A stretch of 64,000 nt of DNA from Chloroflexota bacterium (GTDB lineage: Bacteria; Chloroflexota; Dehalococcoidia; Tepidiformales; Tepidiformaceae): contig JAPOQN010000013.1 in the NCBI GenBank assembly GCA_026710655.1, positions 62,001 to 126,000 on the forward strand, given 5' to 3'. The translations under genes were made by a program, and so were the position numbers. The notes beneath the pieces are model-generated. The model was not told where the DNA came from, did not search any database, and was given only the letters and a program-made list of their open reading frames with translations. Every line of letters starts with the position of its first letter. Position 1 is the stretch's first letter. Shown here piece after piece: positions 59,095 through 64,000 of this stretch.

Positions 59095-61002
59095 ATGCGC
59101 GATAACGAGAACTATTGGAAGAGGCTTCGGCGCCGCCCGGTCAGCCGTCGCAGCTTCCTCGTCGGCAGTGGCGTAGCCGCCGCCGGCTCCGCCGCCATCC
59201 TCGCCGGTTGCGGCGATGATGATGACGACGACACGGCTGCCCCCGCCGCGACCCAGGCTGCCGCCCAGGAACAGGCTGCCGCAGCCACCGAGGCCGCTGC
59301 CGAGGAGCAGGCTGCCGCAGCCACTGAGGCCGCCGCTGAGGAACAGGCTGCTGCCCAGGAGCCCGCCCCCGACGCCAAGCGCGGCGGCACGCTGAGGTGG
59401 TGGAAGACGGGCGAGGACGCCGGTCTTGACCCGGGCATCTTCCACGTGCTCAACACCGAAGTGACGCACGCCACGATGACCCAGCCCTACACCTACCAGC
59501 CCACGAAGAACCTCTTCGCGATGGATGGCATGACGGGCTTCGAGCAGGTCGATTCCACCACCCTCGTGTGGAACATCCGCCCTGGCATGCAGTTCCACAA
59601 CGGCGACCCCGTGACCTCGGAGGCGGTGGCCTTTAGCTTTGGTCGCCTCCCCAAGCTGTATCAGGCTCTGGGTGGTACGCACGTCACCAGCTCCGGGTTC
59701 GACTTCGTGGATGAGTTCGAGGCGGCCGACGAGAATACGGTCGTCGAGCACTGGAGCCGCCCCAACGCCGACGCGACCGTCTACCGTGCGCGGCACTACT
59801 ACTCGTTCCTCAACCCCCGCATGGTCGAGGAACACGGGAATTTCGAGAGTGCGGTCGAGCTGGCCGACGGCACGACGGAAGACATGTACAGCATCCACAA
59901 CCTGCCCGACGGCACGACGAGCGGCCCCTACAGGCTTACGAGCCGCACCGCCACGGGCACCCGTCTGGAGCGCTGGCCGGACTACCACAAGCACACCCCC
60001 GCCGACGACGGCTTCGTCGAAGACGGCCCCTACATCGACGCCTGGGAGACGCGCATCATCCCCGACCAGGTGGGAGCGAAGGCCGCGTTCCTCGCCGGCG
60101 ACCTCGACATCTTCGCCTCGGTTGACCCCCTCGAGCTCAGCGAGTTCGAGGGCCAGGACCACGTGAAGGTGTATGAGGTGCCCGCGGGTGGGCGCGCCTC
60201 GCAGGGCATGGACGGGGGCAAGTTCCACGACAAGCGCTCCCGCCAGGCGCTGCAGAAGGCCTTCGACTACGAGGGCTTCATCAACGCCATCCGCCCGCGC
60301 GGTGGCCAGCTGGCCGCTCCCATCTCGGACCTGCTTCCGCACTACCAGAAGCTGAGCCAGCAGGAGCTGGCCACCTGGTACCGCCACGATCCCGTCGAAG
60401 CCCGGGCCCTCTGGGCGGCGGCGGACTTCATCCACCCGGTCGAGAAGATCAAGGTCTTCCAGTACAGCGGCCCGCCTCTCCAGCAGGAGATCAGCGACTA
60501 CATGGCCCAGTCCCTCGCCACCTCGCTCGGCATCGAGACCGAGGTCGAGGCCGTCGACATCAACAGCTGGGCGGCGCGGGCAAACGACCAGAGCGAGGAC
60601 GTGAAGGACTGGGACATCCTCAGCTACGGCACCGGCGATAGCGGCGGTACCACTGGTCTCCCCAACGACAGCCACCTCATCAACTACGACCCCCGCGTCT
60701 ACGGGTACGTCGCCTTCAACCACCGTGCGGACTCACCCCGCAAGGAGATCGCCGAAGACTCGGTGACCCTTATCGGGATGCTGGAGGCACAGGAAGCGGA
60801 GACCGACGTCGAGGCTCGCGCCGAGATCCTGACGGATGTCCAGCGCTGGATCCTCGATAACCACTGGTGCAACTGGGGCCTCCCCATCAGCTCCGTGTCG
60901 TACTACGGCTTCAGCTCGCGCATGCGCGACTTCGGCCTCGAGGACTGGCTCAACTCCTACGCCTTCCGTCGCGAGTCCATGTGGCTCGAAGACGACGCCT
61001 AG
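59095..61002 (+). CDS. Family-5 ABC substrate-binding lipoprotein, copy 4 (diverged)
   Basis: The 635-residue copy starts at ATG 59095 with SRRSFL, ILAGC, poly-Asp and two clean 12-residue linker repeats (QAAAATEAAAEE). The mature domain differs from copies 1-3 at many sites (RWWKTGEDAGLDPGIFHVLN, GMQFHNGDPVTSEAVAFSFGRLPKLYQALGG, IFASVDPLELSEFEGQDH). The C terminus ends in WLEDDA. It is probably an older duplicate with a different ligand. The gene is closed by the 61045-61075 terminator, so the DUF3179 gene starts a new unit. Confidence 0.9.
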   Translation: MRDNENYWKRLRRRPVSRRSFLVGSGVAAAGSAAILAGCGDDDDDDTAAPAATQAAAQEQAAAATEAAAEEQAAAATEAAAEEQAAAQEPAPDAKRGGTLRWWKTGEDAGLDPGIFHVLNTEVTHATMTQPYTYQPTKNLFAMDGMTGFEQVDSTTLVWNIRPGMQFHNGDPVTSEAVAFSFGRLPKLYQALGGTHVTSSGFDFVDEFEAADENTVVEHWSRPNADATVYRARHYYSFLNPRMVEEHGNFESAVELADGTTEDMYSIHNLPDGTTSGPYRLTSRTATGTRLERWPDYHKHTPADDGFVEDGPYIDAWETRIIPDQVGAKAAFLAGDLDIFASVDPLELSEFEGQDHVKVYEVPAGGRASQGMDGGKFHDKRSRQALQKAFDYEGFINAIRPRGGQLAAPISDLLPHYQKLSQQELATWYRHDPVEARALWAAADFIHPVEKIKVFQYSGPPLQQEISDYMAQSLATSLGIETEVEAVDINSWAARANDQSEDVKDWDILSYGTGDSGGTTGLPNDSHLINYDPRVYGYVAFNHRADSPRKEIAEDSVTLIGMLEAQEAETDVEARAEILTDVQRWILDNHWCNWGLPISSVSYYGFSSRMRDFGLEDWLNSYAFRRESMWLEDDA

Positions 61003-61044
61003 CCGCTACGCCCCCTGGGCGCCCCCGGCGCCCATCCAGCACGG

Positions 61045-61075
61045 AAGGCCCGCCCATTGGGCGGGCCTTTCTTTA
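61045..61075 (+). terminator. Rho-independent terminator after binding-protein gene 4
   Basis: Eleven-pair stem AAGGCCCGCCC / GGGCGGGCCTT with ATT loop, then TTCTTT. The loop is not GNRA, unlike the others. Confidence 0.85.
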
Positions 61076-61113
61076 CCTGTCCCGCGTGCACGACTCCGCC
61101 GGGGGGTAGCATC

Positions 61114-62475
61114 GTGCGGGTGAACCGGTTTCTCCCCGCCATCGTCGCCGCCCTCGTGATCCTCGGCGCCGCCTGCGGCGACGACGCGCCCCCACCCCCC
61201 GCCACTCCGCCCGCGGCCACGGAGGCTGCCGCCACCGTGCAGGACACCCCCACGCCCGCAGCCACGCCGCCCCCCGACTCCGCCACCCCCTCCCCGACGC
61301 AGGCCGCTGCCGCCTCCGACGAAGACATCGACGAGTGCCCCTACGCCCACCACACCGACCCCTCCGGCCACATCGACATCGTCCGCCTGCCCCCCGATTT
61401 CTGCCGCGACTGGCCCAACCAGGACTGGTCCCGGCACACCGTGCCCTTCGGCCAGATCATTCGCGGCTGCGGCGGACGCGACTGCATCCTTGCCCTCGAT
61501 ACTCCCGGCGCCGTCTCCACCGAGGGCCACTACGGTGTCGCCCGCTTTGCCCCCGTCGATGCCGTCGACTACGCCGAGAACCTGCCCATCGCCGTCCTCC
61601 GCATCGGGGACGTGGCTCGCGGCTACCCCCTCCACATCCTCACCTTCCACGAGATCGTCAACGACGAGGTCGCGGGTGTGCCCGTCGCCGCCTCCTTCTG
61701 CCCCCTCTGCAACACCGTGCTCGCCTTCGACCGCCGCGTCGAGGGCGCCGTCCTCGACTTCGGCGTCTCCGGCAACCTGCGCCACTCCGACCTCATCATG
61801 TGGGACCGCCAGACCGAGACCTGGTGGCAGCAGGCCACGGGTGAGGCCATCGTCGGGCGTCACGCCGGCGTCTTCCTGCGCACCTTGCCGATGAGCGTCC
61901 TCTCCTTCGGGGACTTCCGGCGCGCCTTCCCCGATGCCGACATTCTTACCGAGGAGACGGGCTTCAGCTTCCTCTACGGCACCAACCCCTTCCCGAACTA
62001 CGACCAGGGAAGCTCTCCCAAGTTCTTCCTCTGGAGGCCCGACGGCCGCCTGCCCGCCCTCGAACGCGTCATCGCGCTCTCGTCCGGCGACGAAAATCTC
62101 GCCATTCCCTTCACGCTCCTCGCCGAGGTCACCCTCGCGACCATCGAGTTGGCCGGGACCAGGGTGGTCGTGCTCTGGGCGCCCGGCACCCTTTCCCCCC
62201 TCGACGACTTCCAGATCGCGGACTCCCGCGACATCGGCAGCGCCGCCGCCTACCTCCCCGAGGTCGATGGCCGCCGCCTCACCCTCGCCCCCGTCCCCGG
62301 TACCCCCGGCCGCTTCCGCGACGAGGAGACCGGCTCCCTCTGGGACGTGACCGGGCTGGCCGTCTCCGGCCCCCTCGCCGGCTCCCGCCTGCCCCCCTTC
62401 GCCCACGGCAGCCCGTTCTGGTTCGCGTGGGCCGCCTTCAATCCCCAGGCCCCCATCTGGGAGCCGCCATCCTGA
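61114..62475 (+). CDS. DUF3179 family lipoprotein
   Basis: The 453-residue protein starts at GTG 61114, with a signal helix FLPAIVAALVILGAACG and lipobox Cys, then a Pro/Thr/Ala-rich linker (TPPAATEAAATVQDTPTPAA). The DUF3179 part has GYPLHILTFHEIVNDEVAGVPVAASFCPLCNTVLAFDRRV, DFGVSGNLRHSDLIMWDRQTETWWQQATGEAI, SFLYGTNPFPNYD and FWFAWAAFNPQAPIW. The FC-PLC-NT motif has Cys pairs that may bind metal. Function of the family is not established; it is common in marine and soil bacteria. It stands outside the membrane. No close relation to the binding proteins besides the linker style. Confidence 0.88.
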   Translation: MRVNRFLPAIVAALVILGAACGDDAPPPPATPPAATEAAATVQDTPTPAATPPPDSATPSPTQAAAASDEDIDECPYAHHTDPSGHIDIVRLPPDFCRDWPNQDWSRHTVPFGQIIRGCGGRDCILALDTPGAVSTEGHYGVARFAPVDAVDYAENLPIAVLRIGDVARGYPLHILTFHEIVNDEVAGVPVAASFCPLCNTVLAFDRRVEGAVLDFGVSGNLRHSDLIMWDRQTETWWQQATGEAIVGRHAGVFLRTLPMSVLSFGDFRRAFPDADILTEETGFSFLYGTNPFPNYDQGSSPKFFLWRPDGRLPALERVIALSSGDENLAIPFTLLAEVTLATIELAGTRVVVLWAPGTLSPLDDFQIADSRDIGSAAAYLPEVDGRRLTLAPVPGTPGRFRDEETGSLWDVTGLAVSGPLAGSRLPPFAHGSPFWFAWAAFNPQAPIWEPPS

Positions 62476-62570
62476 TCCCCGGGCACAGCGTGGGCGGGCG
62501 CGGGTGGGACGGCGAAACGGTAGGCTAGGCGGGCCCCACCCCAGGTGGGGTCCACCAACAGGAGGCCCGC

Positions 62571-63458
62571 ATGGAATTCGGCGTGACCTACTCCCCCACG
62601 CACTACAACGCGAGCGTTGTCAGCGTCGCCCGCGAGGCCGAGCGCTTCGGGTTCGAGTCCCTCTTCATTCCCGAGCATTCGCACATGCCTCTCGCGACCG
62701 ACTTCCCCCTCGCCCCCGAGACCCCCATGGTCTACAAGAGCATGTACGACCCCTTCGTCGCGCTCGCCGCCGCCGCCGCCGTCACGGAGAACCTCAGGGT
62801 CGGCACCTCCATCGCCCTCATCCCCCAGCGCGATCCCATCCACACGGCCAAGGAAGTCGCCACCCTCGACCAGATCTCCAACGGACGCGTCGTCCTCGGC
62901 ATCGGCGCCGGCTGGAACGCCGAGGAGATGGAGGCACACGGCACCGATCCCTCCACCCGCTTCCGCGTCATGCGCGAGAAGGTCGAGGCCATCAAGACCC
63001 TCTGGACGCAGGAGGTCGCCGAGTACCACGGCCGCCACGTCGATATCCCTCCCACCTGGCAGTGGCCCAAGCCCGTGCAGGACCCCCACCCGCCCATCCT
63101 CATGGGTGGCGCCGGACCGAACGTCCTCAACCGGGTCGTCAACTACTGCGACGGCTGGCTGCCCGCCGTGCATATGAACTTCACCGAGGACCTGCGCGGC
63201 CGCTTCACCCCCGTCGAGGAGTTCCCCGACGAGGTCGCGAAGCTCCAGCGCCTCGCCGCCGAGCGTGGCAAGCCCCGGCCCCAGGTCCAGTGCGGCGTCG
63301 ACATGACCAGCCGCATCCCCCTTGAGCAGCTCGAGGAGATGGGCGTCACCCGCCTCATGCTGGGCCTCGGCGGCCCCGCGCTTGAGGGCGTCACCGACGA
63401 CGAGGTCCGCCCCGCCCTCGAGCGCGCACGGGAGCGCGTCGACCAGCTGACCGGCTGA
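62571..63458 (+). CDS. LLM class F420-dependent oxidoreductase, copy 1
   Basis: The 295-residue TIM-barrel protein starts at ATG 62571 behind AGGAGG. It has the LLM F420-dependent pattern: MEFGVTYSPTHYNASVVSVAREAERFGFESLFIPEHSHMP, ENLRVGTSIALIPQRDPIHTAKEVATLDQISNGRVVLGIGAGWNAEEMEAHG, HPPILMGGAGPNVLNRVVNYCDGWLP and a last VTRLMLGLGGPALEGVTDD. The TIGR03619-type signature (IPQRDPIHTAKE...SNGR...GWN.EE) is clear. It probably reduces or oxidises an organic substrate with coenzyme F420. Its paralog follows. Confidence 0.92.
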   Translation: MEFGVTYSPTHYNASVVSVAREAERFGFESLFIPEHSHMPLATDFPLAPETPMVYKSMYDPFVALAAAAAVTENLRVGTSIALIPQRDPIHTAKEVATLDQISNGRVVLGIGAGWNAEEMEAHGTDPSTRFRVMREKVEAIKTLWTQEVAEYHGRHVDIPPTWQWPKPVQDPHPPILMGGAGPNVLNRVVNYCDGWLPAVHMNFTEDLRGRFTPVEEFPDEVAKLQRLAAERGKPRPQVQCGVDMTSRIPLEQLEEMGVTRLMLGLGGPALEGVTDDEVRPALERARERVDQLTG

Positions 63459-63499
63459 CGCCGCCGGGAGACCCGCCACCAACCGCCGGGAGGTCCGTC

Positions 63500-64000
63500 A
63501 TGGAATTCGGCCTGAACTACGCGCCCACGCACTTCAATGCGAGCATCGTCAACGTTGCCCGCGAGGCCGAGCGCGTCGGCTTCGAGTGCCTCGGCGTGCC
63601 CGAGCACTCGCACATGCCCCTCGCGACCGACTTCCCCCTCGCCGCCGAAACGCCCATGGGCTACAAGAGCATGTTCGACCCCTTCGTCTCGCTGGCGGCG
63701 GCCGCCGCCGTCACGGAGAAGATCAAGGTCGTCACCTGCCTCGCCCTCGTCCCCCAGCGCGACACCATCCATACGGCGAAGGAGATCTCCACTCTTGACC
63801 AGATCTCCAACGGGCGTGTCGTGTTCGGCATCGGCGCCGGCTGGAACCACGAGGAGATGGAGGCGCACGGCGTCGACCCCTCGACCCGCTTCCGCCTGAT
63901 GCGAGAGAAGGTCGAGGCCATGAAGGTCCTCTGGACCGAGGAGGTCGCCGAGTACCACGGTCGCCACGTCGACATCCCTCCGACCTGGCAGTGGCCCAAA
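63500..64000 (+). CDS. LLM class F420-dependent oxidoreductase, copy 2, cut by window end
   Basis: A paralog of the preceding gene starts at ATG 63500 behind GGGAGG; only the first 167 residues are in the window. It keeps MEFGLNYAPTHFNASIVNVAREAERVGFECLGVPEHSHMP, the IPQRD-type block (here LVPQRDTIHTAKEISTLDQISNGRVVFGIGAGWNHEEMEAHG) and RHVDIPPTWQWPK. Differences from copy 1 (SV to NV, LF to LG, N to H in GWN[A/H]EE) may shift the substrate. The open frame continues past 64000. Confidence 0.9.
   Translation, partial: MEFGLNYAPTHFNASIVNVAREAERVGFECLGVPEHSHMPLATDFPLAAETPMGYKSMFDPFVSLAAAAAVTEKIKVVTCLALVPQRDTIHTAKEISTLDQISNGRVVFGIGAGWNHEEMEAHGVDPSTRFRLMREKVEAMKVLWTEEVAEYHGRHVDIPPTWQWPK

Larger units (their letters stand above)
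52843..61075 (+). repeat. Tandem array of four paralogous binding-protein units
   Basis: Four units of about 2 kb repeat in the same orientation, each with TATACT promoter, a conserved leader, a Tat-lipoprotein gene and a GGCCCGCCC/GGGCGGGCC terminator (52843-54903, 54904-56950, 56951-59024, 59025-61075). Units 1 to 3 are closely alike; unit 4 is more diverged. The unit borders coincide with terminators, so the duplication block included regulatory DNA. Pattern suggests repeated local duplication and divergence. Confidence 0.85.

Noticed and set aside
1-64000. tRNA or rRNA genes
   Set aside because: Gaps between genes are short and no cloverleaf or rRNA-like sequence was recognised; a covariance-model scan would be needed to exclude them fully.

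Overview
This is a 64 kb stretch of a high-GC bacterial chromosome. The gene content fits a Chloroflexota lineage near Dehalococcoidia (SAR202 or Tepidiformales-like): many SDRs, P450s, F420-type LLM and DDN oxidoreductases, Tat-exported peptide-binding lipoproteins with poly-Asp linkers, and a LexA gene with a Gram-positive-type SOS box. This placement is inferred from gene content and style, not from a marker phylogeny. Genes are tightly packed. No gap exceeds about 300 bases, and I saw no rRNA, tRNA, CRISPR array or insertion sequence.

Layout. 0-2.7 kb: end of dapB, then gyrA (minus). 2.8-5.9 kb: a lower-GC insert holding a complete two-gene Gabija defence system (gajA, gajB). 5.9-8.8 kb: a small conserved gene, an acetyltransferase, thiamine pyrophosphokinase and an acyl-CoA dehydrogenase. 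8.8-10.2 kb: an unfamiliar three-gene cassette of two tandem paralogs plus a HEPN-like protein. 10.2-13.0 kb: hydrolase and SDRs. 13.0-14.8 kb: a second ATPase plus TOPRIM-like gene pair, probably defence. 14.8-22.9 kb: MFS exporter, a coupled SDR pair, SRPBCC and SnoaL proteins, a methyltransferase, plsX and queG. 23.0-28.6 kb: lexA with its SOS operator, an orphan peptide-ABC ATPase, a P-loop kinase, holA, an alcohol dehydrogenase and an acyltransferase. 28.7-34.7 kb: a Rieske protein, GMC oxidoreductase, frameshifted aldo/keto reductase, MetF-like protein and FolC. 34.7-41.3 kb: DUF4202, methyltransferase, uracil-DNA glycosylase-like protein, a frameshifted alcohol dehydrogenase, two DDN nitroreductases, a lipocalin-like protein and a DUF2283/HEPN pair. 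41.3-50.6 kb: FAD/Fe-S dehydrogenase, two P450s, a CuZn-SOD-like lipoprotein, an acyl-CoA carboxylase subunit and an SDR. 50.8-61.1 kb: dipeptide/oligopeptide permeases dppB and dppC, then a tandem array of four paralogous family-5 substrate-binding lipoproteins, each with its own promoter/leader and terminator. 61.1-64 kb: a DUF3179 lipoprotein and two LLM oxidoreductases, the last cut by the window edge.

How it fits together. The metabolic genes suggest a heterotroph taking up peptide-like or other organic substrates through one permease pair served by several interchangeable binding proteins. It appears to oxidise recalcitrant organics with P450s, F420/flavin enzymes, SDRs and acyl-CoA chemistry. 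Tandem duplication recurs (four binding proteins, two DDN, two LLM, two SDR, two HEPN-associated genes). Defence-type genes are scattered as small two- or three-gene modules.
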